This document shows, piece by piece, positions 36,126 to 44,470 of a stretch of DNA of 64,000 nt. Origin of the DNA: Pedobacter mendelii (lineage in GTDB: Bacteria; Bacteroidota; Bacteroidia; Sphingobacteriales; Sphingobacteriaceae); the NCBI RefSeq assembly GCF_014635725.1, contig NZ_BMDJ01000008.1, forward strand, positions 1-64,000, given 5' to 3'. Within the stretch, counting starts at the first letter, position 1, and each line of letters begins with the position of its first letter. The position numbers and the translations under genes are program-made. The notes beneath the pieces were generated by a model. That model had not been told where the DNA came from and did no database searches. It saw nothing but the letters and a program-made list of their open reading frames with translations.

Positions 36126-36788
36126 TTAAACGTTTAAATAGTTCATGAAAGAATCGAAACGCTCCTGAGAACCATCATCAACCTGAGTATTATTGTAAAC
36201 TTCTTTAACCTGATAATTGTAACGCTCTAAAGATGCTACAAGTGATGTAATTTCTGTTTTGTTAACTTTTAAGGTAACTTCCAGCCTGGTAGAATCTTCG
36301 AAAGAATTTACATAAGATGATAGTATTTGTGCATTATCAGCTTCAACTATTTGAGCAATATGAGCCAGTGAATTATCGCGATTACTTATTTCCAATACGA
36401 TAATTCCTCCAGGCTCGCTAACTGCATATAATTCAGCTACAGAATCTATAATATTATTGATGGAAATTAAACCTGCATAATTTTTTTGTTGATCCAAAAC
36501 TGGAACGGCCGTTAATTTTAATGTGCTCAGTAACTTAACAACATCATAAGTGTGGGCATTGTTAAAAACAAATGCATTAAGTAAGTTAACAGACACATCT
36601 TTTATTAAAACCTCGTGATCACGAATTTCTAACAAATCATCTTCTGCAAGTAAACCTAAAAACTGGGCATCATTAACCACAGGCATATGCTTAAGCTTAA
36701 ATTCGTTCATACGATCCAAAGCCTTTTGCACCGTGTCGTCCGTTTTTATTGGAGTTATAGCATTCGATATGATTTCCTGAGCAAACAT
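36126..36788 (-). CDS. CBS-domain protein
   Basis: 220 residues. A pair of CBS domains spans about 1-120 (ITPIKTDDTVQKALDRMNEFKLKHMPVVN; VFNNAHTYDVVKLLSTLKLTAVPVLDQQKNYAGLISINNIID), and the C-terminal 90 residues resemble an ACT-like regulatory fold (GGIIVLEISNRDNSLAHIAQIVEADNAQI). It probably senses adenine nucleotides. The target is unknown. Its start overlaps the stop of the hydrolase gene by one base, so translation is likely coupled. Confidence 0.88.
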   Translation of the reverse strand: MFAQEIISNAITPIKTDDTVQKALDRMNEFKLKHMPVVNDAQFLGLLAEDDLLEIRDHEVLIKDVSVNLLNAFVFNNAHTYDVVKLLSTLKLTAVPVLDQQKNYAGLISINNIIDSVAELYAVSEPGGIIVLEISNRDNSLAHIAQIVEADNAQILSSYVNSFEDSTRLEVTLKVNKTEITSLVASLERYNYQVKEVYNNTQVDDGSQERFDSFMNYLNV

Positions 36789-37552
36789 TATTTTAATAAT
36801 ATCCTATCTAAAAATTTCTCTAAGTAAGCATTAAATATTTGAGGATGCTCCATCATTGGTGCATGCCCGCATTTATCAACCCAATTTAATTCTGAGTTGG
36901 GTAGTAACTGATGAAATTCTTCGGCAACTTCCGGCGGTGTAACTTTATCATTTTTACCCCAAATTAAGGAAACGGGAATGGTAATTTTTGATACTTCTTT
37001 AGCCATGTTATGGCGAATTGCCGATTTTGCCATGGTTAAAATGCGAATTACCCTTGATCTGTCGTTTACGGTTTTAAAAACCTCATCAACAAGCTCAGGA
37101 GTAGCCGTTGCAGGATCATAGAAAGTAAATTCTACCTTCTCTTTAATATAATCGTAACTTTCTCTGCGAGGAAATGAACCTCCAAAAGCATTTTCATATA
37201 AACCAGAACTGCCGGTAAGCACTAAGGCCTTTACAAACTCCTGATGCGCAACCGTAAAAACCAAACCAACATGGCCGCCTAAAGAATTACCAATAAGCAC
37301 CACCTGACCATAATTTTTGTGCTTTAAAAAGCGATGAACATACCTCGACAGAGCTTTTACACCTAAAGTTAAAATAGGTAAATCGTATATGGGTAAAATA
37401 GGAACAACAACACGATAACGATCTTTGAATTGCTCAATAACAAGCTCCCAATTACTTAATTCGCCCATTAGACCGTGTAATAGCACCAGTGTTTCTCCCT
37501 TGCCGGTTTCGATATATTTAAATCCGTCTTCTTCTATTACCTGGTATTTCAT
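36788..37552 (-). CDS. Alpha/beta-fold hydrolase
   Basis: 254 residues. The nucleophile elbow is GNSLGGHVG (serine near residue 91), the oxyanion region is LLHGLMGELSNW, and the catalytic histidine is in CGHAPMMEHPQIF with an acid in IWGKNDKVTPPEVAEEF. The natural ester or amide substrate is not known. It is the first gene of the cluster that runs through the CBS protein, nadK, a barrel and uppS. Confidence 0.9.
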   Translation of the reverse strand: MKYQVIEEDGFKYIETGKGETLVLLHGLMGELSNWELVIEQFKDRYRVVVPILPIYDLPILTLGVKALSRYVHRFLKHKNYGQVVLIGNSLGGHVGLVFTVAHQEFVKALVLTGSSGLYENAFGGSFPRRESYDYIKEKVEFTFYDPATATPELVDEVFKTVNDRSRVIRILTMAKSAIRHNMAKEVSKITIPVSLIWGKNDKVTPPEVAEEFHQLLPNSELNWVDKCGHAPMMEHPQIFNAYLEKFLDRILLK

Positions 37553-37575
37553 ATATAGTATTAGGTGGTATATTG

Positions 37576-37590
37576 CTACTAAGTTAGTAG
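37576..37590. promoter_or_regulatory. Palindrome CTACTAA-G-TTAGTAG upstream of the cluster
   Basis: Perfect 7-bp arms around one central base, 24 bases ahead of the hydrolase start. The size and position fit a dimeric regulator's operator, but no known motif is recognised and no -7 box is seen next to it. Confidence 0.35.
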
Positions 37591-37666
37591 AGTAAAATTA
37601 ATTTTTGGCATTTCCGCACCATTTTTCTGAAATAAAACAGAATACGGTATAAAAATAATTGCTGGA

Positions 37667-37746
37667 GTATCAAGAAATAAGTATCAAGTAGTTAGTATCA
37701 AGAAGTTAGTATCAAGTATCAAGACAAGTAGTAGATATCAAGATAC
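37667..37746. repeat. Heptad-periodic tandem array, GTATCAA family
   Basis: GTATCAA occurs at 37667, 37681, 37695, 37709 and 37716, all in phase on a 7-bp grid, separated by single 7-base units (GAAATAA, GTAGTTA, GAAGTTA). The last part (to 37746) repeats ATATCAAGATAC out of phase. It fills the gap between the YqeY gene and the hydrolase cluster; the rest of that gap holds no gene. The reverse complement of this unit makes up the array at 62463-62530. Confidence 0.92.
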
Positions 37747-37829
37747 GCTAAAGATTTAATATTCTTGCATTAACCGTTCATCCTTAAGCTGAGTCCTATT
37801 TTTGGTCTTTAAGCTTTAGTCTTTTACCC

Positions 37830-38270
37830 TTAAGCCAGTTTTTCTTTAACAATTTCTGCAATTAGCTTACCATCTGCTTTACCCGCAAGCGCCTTATTCG
37901 CCATACCCATCACTTTACCCATATCTTTAACCGAAGTTGCGCCTGATTGTTTAATTACATCAGCAATTATTGCCTCAACCTCACTTCTATCTAATTGCTT
38001 AGGCAAGAATTGGTTAATAACTTCAATCTCTTCTTCTTCAACCTGATATAAATCTTCGCGATTTTGCTGCTTGTAAATATCAGCCGATTCACGACGTTGT
38101 TTAATCAATTTTTGAAGAATTTTCAACTCGGTTTCTTCGTCAATTTCTTCTATAGCACCTTTTTCCGTTTTAGCTAAAAGAATTGCTGCTTTTATCGCTC
38201 TTAAACCTCTTAACTGCGCATTATTTTTAGCCAACATGGCTTTTTTTATTTCCTGATCTATTTGTATCAT
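37830..38270 (-). CDS. GatB/YqeY domain-containing protein
   Basis: 146 residues, all helical. The pattern IDQEIKKAMLAKNNAQLRGLRAIKAAILLAKTEKG, KLIKQRRESADIYKQQNREDL, and the C-terminal ATSVKDMGKVMGMANKALAGKADGKLIAEIVKEKL are typical of YqeY proteins, related to the tail domain of the amidotransferase GatB and thought to bind tRNA. The function is not settled. It stands alone between repeats. Confidence 0.93.
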   Translation of the reverse strand: MIQIDQEIKKAMLAKNNAQLRGLRAIKAAILLAKTEKGAIEEIDEETELKILQKLIKQRRESADIYKQQNREDLYQVEEEEIEVINQFLPKQLDRSEVEAIIADVIKQSGATSVKDMGKVMGMANKALAGKADGKLIAEIVKEKLA

Positions 38271-38291
38271 CTGTTTTTAGTTTTTTGGTGA

Positions 38292-38352
38292 TTGGTTTTT
38301 TAGTTTTTTGATAAGCTTTTCAACCTAAATAGCTATAAGACTAAAAAACCAA
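38292..38352. repeat. Inverted repeat TTGGTTTTTTAGT / ACTAAAAAACCAA
   Basis: Perfect 13-bp arms at 38292-38304 and 38340-38352 around a 35-base loop, filling the 86-base gap between the dehydrogenase and YqeY genes. Both arms contain homopolymer runs. It may help to end transcription of the dehydrogenase, but the loop is long. Confidence 0.7.
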
Positions 38353-38356
38353 CCAA

Positions 38357-39115
38357 CTAATTTCTATTTATAAGCGTAGCCGTTGCTTGTGCAGTCGGCA
38401 TAATTAACATATCATTAATATTAACATGCTTTGGTCTGCTTACCACATACCAAATTGCATCTGCAATATCATCAGCAATTAATGGTTCTAAACCTGCATA
38501 AACATTTTTTGCACGTTCTGCATCGCCCTTAAAACGAACTATAGAAAATTCTGTTTCTACCATTCCAGGGTTAATAGCCGTCACTTTAATATCATGCTTC
38601 AAAAGGTCAATCCTCATTGATTTGCTCAATGCATCAACTGCATGTTTGGTAGCACAATATACGTTTCCATTAGGATAAACTTCCTGACCAGCTATGGAAC
38701 CAATGTTTATGATATGTCCTGATTTATTTGGAATCATCCAGTTGGAAACAATTTTGGTTACATAAAGCAACCCTTTAACATTGGTATCAATCATGGTATC
38801 CCAATCATCAGTATTACCTTTCTCAATTGGATCTAATCCCTGACTTAATCCGGCATTATTTACCAAAACATCTACCTTTTTCCAATCAGCCGGGATTGCA
38901 TCAAAAACTTTATTTAGATTTTCTTTTTCACGTACATCTGCCAAAATCTGTTTAATTGTTATGCCATACTTATCCTCTAAATGATTAGAAATTTTAGCTA
39001 AAAGTTCCGTTCTTCGGGCTACCAAAACTAAGTTGTAACCATTTTGAGCAAATATATGTGCACAAGCTTCGCCAATACCCGAAGTTGCACCTGTAATTAA
39101 AGCAATTTTAGACAT
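38357..39115 (-). CDS. Short-chain dehydrogenase/reductase (SDR)
   Basis: 252 residues. The nucleotide-binding motif is TGATSGIGEACA (10-21), with NNAG near residue 87 and the catalytic set Ser-Tyr-Lys in IGSIAGQ...VYCATKHAVDA. The C-terminal part VSRPKHVNINDMLIMPTAQ is close to YdfG-like 3-hydroxy acid / serine dehydrogenases. Substrate not known. A promoter box lies 52 bases upstream. Confidence 0.92.
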   Translation of the reverse strand: MSKIALITGATSGIGEACAHIFAQNGYNLVLVARRTELLAKISNHLEDKYGITIKQILADVREKENLNKVFDAIPADWKKVDVLVNNAGLSQGLDPIEKGNTDDWDTMIDTNVKGLLYVTKIVSNWMIPNKSGHIINIGSIAGQEVYPNGNVYCATKHAVDALSKSMRIDLLKHDIKVTAINPGMVETEFSIVRFKGDAERAKNVYAGLEPLIADDIADAIWYVVSRPKHVNINDMLIMPTAQATATLINRN

Positions 39116-39167
39116 TTTGATAAATTCATAAACCGGAAAACATTTTATATGTAATCCATTATGGCAA

Positions 39168-39175
39168 CAAAGGTA
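39168..39175 (-). promoter_or_regulatory. -7 promoter element (TACCTTTG) of the SDR gene
   Basis: Minus-strand TACCTTTG in the gap between porT and the SDR gene, 52 bases before the SDR start, which would give a conventional leader. Confidence 0.5.
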
Positions 39176-39195
39176 AGTTTTTTTGGTTTGCTAGT

Positions 39196-39999
39196 CTACT
39201 CGAAAAACAAGCTGAATGTAAAATGACGCAACTTGGTTTTATCCAAAGGATTTGCAAAAACAGTGTTGTCATGCTGTAAAATATCATTCATTGAATACGA
39301 AACTTTTATCTCTGGCGACATTTTAAAGTATTCGAAATATAAATCGAAACCAATTCCAGTTTCGTAAGAAAGATAATTTCTCTTGTTTTTTAACAGTTTA
39401 TTAATTGGAGTTTCACCTTCATCAAAGGTCTTCTTTTTAGAAGCAATATCCATCGAATATTTTGCACCGCCGAGCCAGTAAACCCTGAAATTGTTTAACC
39501 TATTTGATTTTATTTTTAACCCTAAAGGGAACTCAAACATGGTGGCCTGAACTTTTTTATCTATAGAAGTTTGAAAGTTTGAGATGATTAATCCATCTAC
39601 AGGAGCTTGCTGTTCGGGTCCTGGCTCATATTCATAACGAACAACTCTATCGCTAAAAATTAGTGATGGTGTTGCACGCAAATCAAAGTTTTCAGAAATT
39701 CTTCTGTTAACAACAAAACCTAAGCCAAAGCCAACTGATGGTGGACTTGATATTGCCCGCATGGGTTGTGTGATTTGCCTTCCGCTTTCTGGGCTGTAAG
39801 TAACACCATTGCCATCAACAGTTTCGTAAAAAGCATTTCGCCAGTTTGCAGCTTTTAAAATTTTGTATTCTGCAGAAATATATTGAAAGCTAAATCCAAA
39901 ATGTAAGTCTTCATCATCTACGCCTCCACCCCAATTTTGAGCAAAAGCAGTTGTACTAACCATAAAAAAGAAGATGACAAAGCTTAATTTTTTTATCAT
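39196..39999 (-). CDS. porT: PorT-family outer-membrane protein (type IX secretion)
   Basis: 267 residues, signal peptide ending TTAFAQ (about residue 20), then a barrel: LHFGFSFQYISAEYKIL, PSVGFGLGFVVNRRISENFDLRATPSLIFSDRVVRYEYE and the terminal strand RHFTFSLFFE. This matches PorT proteins, which are needed for the type IX secretion system and gliding motility in Bacteroidetes; its place directly after ubiE is common in the phylum. The ATG overlaps the ubiE stop by four bases, so the two are translationally coupled. Confidence 0.85.
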   Translation of the reverse strand: MIKKLSFVIFFFMVSTTAFAQNWGGGVDDEDLHFGFSFQYISAEYKILKAANWRNAFYETVDGNGVTYSPESGRQITQPMRAISSPPSVGFGLGFVVNRRISENFDLRATPSLIFSDRVVRYEYEPGPEQQAPVDGLIISNFQTSIDKKVQATMFEFPLGLKIKSNRLNNFRVYWLGGAKYSMDIASKKKTFDEGETPINKLLKNKRNYLSYETGIGFDLYFEYFKMSPEIKVSYSMNDILQHDNTVFANPLDKTKLRHFTFSLFFE

Positions 40000-40727
40000 T
40001 TAGAACCCGTATATATCGAACTAATTCCAAACGTTAAAATTGTTTGTTTGGTACTTTTAAAACCTACTTTTTCCATTAAAGTTGTAAAATCTTTTCCATC
40101 AGGGAAAGCGGCAACAGATTCCGGCAAATAAGTATAAGCTCGTGCATCTTTAGAAAATAACCGACCAAAAAAGGGTGTTATCTGTTTAAAATAGAAATTA
40201 TATAATTGTTTTACAGGAAAAACCTTTGGTTTAGAAAACTCCAACACAACCAGTTTTCCGCCAGGTTTTAATACCCTGAACATATCACTCAAGCCTTGTT
40301 CTAAATGCTCGAAATTACGAACACCATAAGCAACTGTAATGGCATCAAAAGTATCATCAGCAAAATGCAAACCTTCTGAATCACCCAATTGAACCGAGAA
40401 AGTTTCATTTAAACTACGTTCGTTAATTTTCTTCTTCGCAACGTCAAGCATACCTTCAGAAATATCTACGCCGATAATCTTCTCTGGATGAAGTTTCTTA
40501 ATTGCTTCAAAAGCAAAATCGCCAGTTCCGGTGGCAACATCAAGCATTATACGAGGATGAAGCGAAACCAATTCCTTTATTGCCTTCTTACGCCATAAAA
40601 CATCTATGCCTAAAGAAAGGAAGTGATTTAAAAAATCGTAAGTACCCGAAATGTTGTTAAACATGGTTGCAACCTGCTCTTTTTTGGTTGCATTTTCTAC
40701 TGGATATGGTGTAATGTTCTGATTCAT
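39996..40727 (-). CDS. ubiE: Demethylmenaquinone (ubiquinone/menaquinone) methyltransferase
   Basis: 243 residues. It methylates demethylmenaquinone with SAM, the last step of menaquinone synthesis. The family signatures MFNNISGTYDFLNHFLSLGID, the SAM loop LDVATGTGDFAFE, and the C-terminal VLEFSKPKVFP are present. The ATG at 40727 is preferred to the in-frame TTG at 40739, which is the end of the TATCTTTG promoter box. The downstream porT overlaps by four bases; the UbiA-type prenyltransferase gene nearby may serve the same pathway. Confidence 0.95.
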   Translation of the reverse strand: MNQNITPYPVENATKKEQVATMFNNISGTYDFLNHFLSLGIDVLWRKKAIKELVSLHPRIMLDVATGTGDFAFEAIKKLHPEKIIGVDISEGMLDVAKKKINERSLNETFSVQLGDSEGLHFADDTFDAITVAYGVRNFEHLEQGLSDMFRVLKPGGKLVVLEFSKPKVFPVKQLYNFYFKQITPFFGRLFSKDARAYTYLPESVAAFPDGKDFTTLMEKVGFKSTKQTILTFGISSIYTGSK

Positions 40728-40736
40728 GATATGAGG

Positions 40737-40744
40737 CAAAGATA
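40737..40744 (-). promoter_or_regulatory. -7 promoter element (TATCTTTG) of ubiE
   Basis: Minus-strand TATCTTTG, 9 bases before the ubiE ATG. Its last three bases are an in-frame TTG that imitates a start codon. Confidence 0.55.
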
Positions 40745-40752
40745 AGGAAAAA

Positions 40753-40787
40753 GTCGTGAGTCTTTTGTCCGTAGTCAGAAGTCTGTA
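40753..40787. repeat. Heptad array, GAC family (reads GTCnnnn on plus strand)
   Basis: Five consecutive 7-base units all begin GTC: GTCGTGA, GTCTTTT, GTCCGTA, GTCAGAA, GTCTGTA. On the minus strand these read as GAC-starting heptads like those at 40850. It lies upstream of the ubiE promoter box. Confidence 0.85.
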
Positions 40788-40849
40788 AGGCTAAACTATT
40801 CTAAAATCCAAAGTTTACATTTCAACGAGATTATTCCTTTTGGGCAACC

Positions 40850-40874
40850 GACTTCGGACTTCCGACTTCCGACT
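40850..40874. repeat. Heptad array, GAC family
   Basis: Units GACTTCG, GACTTCC, GACTTCC and a partial GACT follow one another in register, ending 8 bases before the engB promoter box. The array is inverted relative to the one at 40753, so the two face each other across the ubiE/engB divergent gap. Confidence 0.9.
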
Positions 40875-40882
40875 CAAAACCC

Positions 40883-40890
40883 TACCTTTG
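40883..40890 (+). promoter_or_regulatory. -7 promoter element (TACCTTTG) of engB
   Basis: TACCTTTG ends 4 bases before the ATG at 40895, implying a leaderless or nearly leaderless message. Confidence 0.55.
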
Positions 40891-40894
40891 CACT

Positions 40895-41515
40895 ATGATT
40901 ATCAAAACGGCAACATTTGTTTGCAGCAACACCCAAATTTCGGCCTTACCTGCGCCTACAATGCCCGAATATGCATTTATTGGTCGCTCTAACGTAGGGA
41001 AATCTTCATTAATTAATATGTTGGTTAACCACCATGGTTTGGCAAAAACATCACAGCGTCCAGGTAAAACACAGTTAATTAATCATTTCTTAATTAACGA
41101 ATCCTGGTACATTGTCGATTTACCTGGTTATGGTTATGCAAAAGTTTCTAAAACAAGCCGGGAGAAATGGGAGAAATTTATCCGTGCCTATATTACTAAA
41201 AGAGAAAGCCTGCAATGTGTTTTCGTTTTGATTGACAGCCGTTTAACACCTCAACAAATAGATATTGAATTTTGCTATTGGCTTGGCGAAATACAAATCC
41301 CATTTGCTTTACTTTTTACTAAGGCAGATAAACAAGGCATGAATGAATCACTAAAAAACGTTGCTGCATTTAAGAAAAAGCTTGGTGAATTTTTTGAAGA
41401 AGTACCAACAACAATAGTAACATCGGCAGAAAAATATACGGGTAAAGAAGAGGTTTTAAACTTTATCTATGAGGTGAATAAAGATTTCGTTAAGCCTATT
41501 ATCAGTAAGTTTTAA
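40895..41515 (+). CDS. engB: Ribosome biogenesis GTPase EngB (YihA/YsxC)
   Basis: 206 residues. A GTPase required for large-subunit ribosome assembly. The G1 motif is GRSNVGKSS (30-38), G3 is DLPGYGYA, G4 is TKAD and G5 is TSA near residue 182. The length fits the family. It is divergent from ubiE, and the UbiA-type gene follows 36 bases later on the same strand. Confidence 0.96.
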   Translation: MIIKTATFVCSNTQISALPAPTMPEYAFIGRSNVGKSSLINMLVNHHGLAKTSQRPGKTQLINHFLINESWYIVDLPGYGYAKVSKTSREKWEKFIRAYITKRESLQCVFVLIDSRLTPQQIDIEFCYWLGEIQIPFALLFTKADKQGMNESLKNVAAFKKKLGEFFEEVPTTIVTSAEKYTGKEEVLNFIYEVNKDFVKPIISKF

Positions 41516-41551
41516 TCAGTCTGAAGCTAAATAAATTTCGTAAATACTAAA

Positions 41552-42409
41552 ATGAAAAAATACTTTTCACTCGTATTATTCGCACACTCTATTTTTGCTT
41601 TGCCTTTCGCTATGATTGGTTTTTTTCTTGGCGTTACTACCACTGATAGCCCTTTTAGATGGGAAAAACTAATATTGGTTTTACTCTGCATGGTTTTCGC
41701 ACGTAATTCGGCAATGGCTTTTAACCGTTATTTGGATAGAAATATTGATGCTAAAAACCCTCGCACGAAAATGCGTGATATCCCCGCAGGAAAAGTTTCT
41801 GCTAATGAAGCACTGATTTTTGTAATCGCCAATTGTGTTTTCTTTATCATATCTACCTTTTTTATTAATAGTCTCTGCTTTTACTTATCGCCAATTGCAC
41901 TATTTGTTGTATTATTTTACAGTTATACTAAAAGATTTACAGCACTTTGCCATTTGGTTTTGGGCTTAGGTTTATCGCTAGCTCCTATTGGCGCATATAT
42001 TGCAGTAACCGGGCATTTTGCATTGATCCCAGTCCTTTATTCTTTCGCGGTATTGTTTTGGGTTAGTGGTTTTGATATTATTTACGCTTTACAGGATGAA
42101 GATTTCGATCGTGAAGAAAATTTACATTCCATTCCATCAGCTTTGGGTATTAAAAATGCTTTAAATGTATCAGTGGTTTTGCATATACTTTCTGCAGCTT
42201 GCGTTATCATACCTGTTTTTTTTACAGAATTTAGCTGGGTTTATTATGTTGGAATCGTATTTTTCTGTTCAATGCTGATTTACCAACACCTACTTGTAAA
42301 ACCAAACGATATTAGTAAAGTAAACAGGGCATTTCAAACTTTAAATGGATACGCTTCAGTTGTATTTGCCGTTTGCTTTTTAATTGATGCTTACATCAGA
42401 AACAAATGA
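41552..42409 (+). CDS. UbiA-family prenyltransferase
   Basis: 285 residues with about eight membrane helices. The first aspartate-rich motif is NRYLDRNID (58-66) and the second is ALQDEDFDRE; these bind the prenyl diphosphate through Mg2+. It transfers a polyprenyl chain to an aromatic acceptor. The nearby ubiE gene suggests menaquinone synthesis, perhaps as an MqnP-like enzyme of the futalosine route or MenA analogue; which of these cannot be decided here. Confidence 0.9.
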   Translation: MKKYFSLVLFAHSIFALPFAMIGFFLGVTTTDSPFRWEKLILVLLCMVFARNSAMAFNRYLDRNIDAKNPRTKMRDIPAGKVSANEALIFVIANCVFFIISTFFINSLCFYLSPIALFVVLFYSYTKRFTALCHLVLGLGLSLAPIGAYIAVTGHFALIPVLYSFAVLFWVSGFDIIYALQDEDFDREENLHSIPSALGIKNALNVSVVLHILSAACVIIPVFFTEFSWVYYVGIVFFCSMLIYQHLLVKPNDISKVNRAFQTLNGYASVVFAVCFLIDAYIRNK

Positions 42410-42521
42410 TAGATTATTAGTAAATGATAGAATGAGTGCGTTTTGAATGAGAGAATGTTTGGCTTTGTGCTTTAAAATATTCACTTAATCACGCATACAA
42501 AATTGAATAATTTAATAGATT

Positions 42522-44228
42522 ATGATCATAAATAAAAAACCAAGAATATACATACCAAACGATTTAAGCATTACCTGGGAAAGCTTAGAACCGCTATTTA
42601 CCGAATTACAAAATCGTGAAATTACCAGTGCTATTGAATTAGAAAAGTGGCTTAAAGATCGTTCGGAATTGGAAGCAGCTTTAGAAGAAGATTTTGCATG
42701 GCGATACATTAAAATGAGCTGCGATACGGCTAATGAAGAATTGGTTAAAAGCTTTCAATATTTTGCCACCGAAATCGATCCGAAAATATCTCCTTTATCT
42801 AACGAGCTGAATAAAAAATTTGTTGAAAATCCTTTTATGGATGATTTAGACAAAGAAAAATATTTTGTTTACAGCCGAGCAATTAAGAAAGCATTAGAAC
42901 TTTATCGCGAAGAGAATATCCAACTGTTTACCGAATTGCAAGTTAAACAACAGAAATATCAAGGTATTACCGGTGCCATGAGTGTAGAAATAAACGGGCA
43001 GGAATATACATTAGAGCAAGCTTCTGTTTTTATTAAAGATTTAAACCGTGAAGTAAGAGAAAATGCATGGAAAACCATTCAACAACGCCGATTGGTTGAT
43101 AAAGATGATTTGAATATCTTATTTGATGAGTTGATTAAATTACGTAATCAGGTCGCATTAAATGCCGGCTTTGAAAATTATCGCGACTACATGTTCCAGG
43201 CTTTAGGTCGTTTTGATTATACACCACAAGATTGCTATGATTTTGCTAATGCGATTGAAAAAGAAATTGTACCAATATTAAGAGAACAAGCCGAAAAGCG
43301 ACGAGAATTATTAACGTTGCCTGAATTGAAACCGTGGGATTTAGAAGTAAGTGTAACAGGTAAACCTGCATTAAAGCCTTTTAATAGCGGAGCAGAATTA
43401 ATTGATAAAAGTATTGCTTGTTTTAATGCCATTGATGAAAAGTTAGGTGAGAAATTAGCAACCATGAAGGCCAACAATCTTTTCGATGTAGAAAGTAGAA
43501 AAGGTAAAGCACCAGGCGGTTACAATTATCCTTTAGCAGAAACTGGCGCACCATTCATTTTCATGAATTCGGCAAACTCACTTCGCGATTTAACCACTAT
43601 GGTTCACGAAGGCGGTCATGCAATCCATACTTTCTTAACAGCAAATTTAGAATTAAACGATTTTAAACATTGCCCGTCGGAAGTTGCTGAACTGGCTTCT
43701 ATGAGCATGGAATTAATTTCTATGGATAATTGGGATGTTTATTTCGATAACACTGAAGATTTAAACCGTGCTAAGAAAGAACAGCTTGCCGATGTTTTAA
43801 AAACGTTGCCTTGGGTTGCAGTTATCGATCAGTTTCAACACTGGATTTATACAAATCCTAATCACACTGCAGCAGATAGAGAAGAAACATTTAAACAAAT
43901 TTATAATCGTTTTGGTGCGGGTTTTGCCGATTGGACAGATTTAGAAAAAGAGTTTGGCAATGGATGGCAGAAACAGTTGCATTTATTCGAAGTTCCATTT
44001 TATTACATCGAATATGCCATTGCGCAATTGGGTGCCATCGCCGTGTGGAAAAATTACAAAGAAAATCCAGCAAAGGCTTTAGACCAATACCTGGCCGCTC
44101 TTGCTTTGGGATACACTAAACCAATGAATGAGATTTACGAAACTGCAGGAATCAAATTCGATTTTAGTGCAGAATATGTAAAAGAATTAGCCGATTTTGT
44201 AAAAGAAGAGTTGGAAAAGTTGGGATAG
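42522..44228 (+). CDS. M3-family oligoendopeptidase (PepF-like)
   Basis: 568 residues. A cytoplasmic zinc peptidase that cuts short peptides. The zinc motif HEGGH is at 362-366 (MVHEGGHAIHTF) with the downstream glutamate in CPSEVAELASMSME. The N-terminal helical part (about 1-200) matches oligoendopeptidase F. The gap ahead of it (42410-42521) has AATGATAG/GAATGAG-like short repeats; a telomere-like array begins 2 bases after its stop codon. Confidence 0.93.
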   Translation: MIINKKPRIYIPNDLSITWESLEPLFTELQNREITSAIELEKWLKDRSELEAALEEDFAWRYIKMSCDTANEELVKSFQYFATEIDPKISPLSNELNKKFVENPFMDDLDKEKYFVYSRAIKKALELYREENIQLFTELQVKQQKYQGITGAMSVEINGQEYTLEQASVFIKDLNREVRENAWKTIQQRRLVDKDDLNILFDELIKLRNQVALNAGFENYRDYMFQALGRFDYTPQDCYDFANAIEKEIVPILREQAEKRRELLTLPELKPWDLEVSVTGKPALKPFNSGAELIDKSIACFNAIDEKLGEKLATMKANNLFDVESRKGKAPGGYNYPLAETGAPFIFMNSANSLRDLTTMVHEGGHAIHTFLTANLELNDFKHCPSEVAELASMSMELISMDNWDVYFDNTEDLNRAKKEQLADVLKTLPWVAVIDQFQHWIYTNPNHTAADREETFKQIYNRFGAGFADWTDLEKEFGNGWQKQLHLFEVPFYYIEYAIAQLGAIAVWKNYKENPAKALDQYLAALALGYTKPMNEIYETAGIKFDFSAEYVKELADFVKEELEKLG

Positions 44229-44229
44229 A

Positions 44230-44291
44230 TTAGGGTTTAGGGTTTAGGGTTTAGGGTTTAGGGTTTAGGGTTTAGGGTTTAGGGTTTAGGG
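44230..44291. repeat. Telomere-like tandem array (TTTAGGG)n
   Basis: TTAGGG followed by eight exact copies of TTTAGGG (44236-44291), a 7-bp unit. It begins just after the peptidase stop codon. The unit equals the Arabidopsis-type telomere repeat, but the flanks are ordinary bacterial genes. It is the most homogeneous of the 7-bp arrays in the window. The rest of the 44229-44824 gap holds a terminator and dispersed repeats but no gene. Confidence 0.98.
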
Positions 44292-44323
44292 TCAATTCGA
44301 TAAACATTAATTTGTTTTAAATT

Positions 44324-44355
44324 AAAAAAGTCGCAGCATACGTTGCGACTTTTTT
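44324..44355 (+). terminator. Rho-independent terminator after the M3 peptidase gene
   Basis: Perfect 12-bp arms AAAAAAGTCGCA and TGCGACTTTTTT with an 8-base loop; the right arm ends in a T run. It lies beyond the telomere-like array, so the array should be transcribed with the peptidase message. Confidence 0.9.
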
Positions 44356-44470
44356 GCTTTTTTCTGATAATCATTAAAAGATTTACTCAAAAAAATCTGC
44401 GGAGATAAGCGAAATCTGGGGAAGAAAAAGCTTACGTTACTCTGAATATTTCAATGTCTTTTTCGCAAGA

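Noticed and set aside
37667..37746. CRISPR array
   Set aside because: The repeats are 7 bp with 7-bp separators, without unique spacers or cas genes.
39996..40739. Longer ubiE starting at TTG 40739
   Set aside because: This TTG is the end of the TATCTTTG promoter box; the ATG at 40727 fits homologues.
44230..44291. Eukaryotic telomere contamination
   Set aside because: The array is flanked on both sides by continuous bacterial sequence, with the peptidase stop on one side and a matching terminator on the other.
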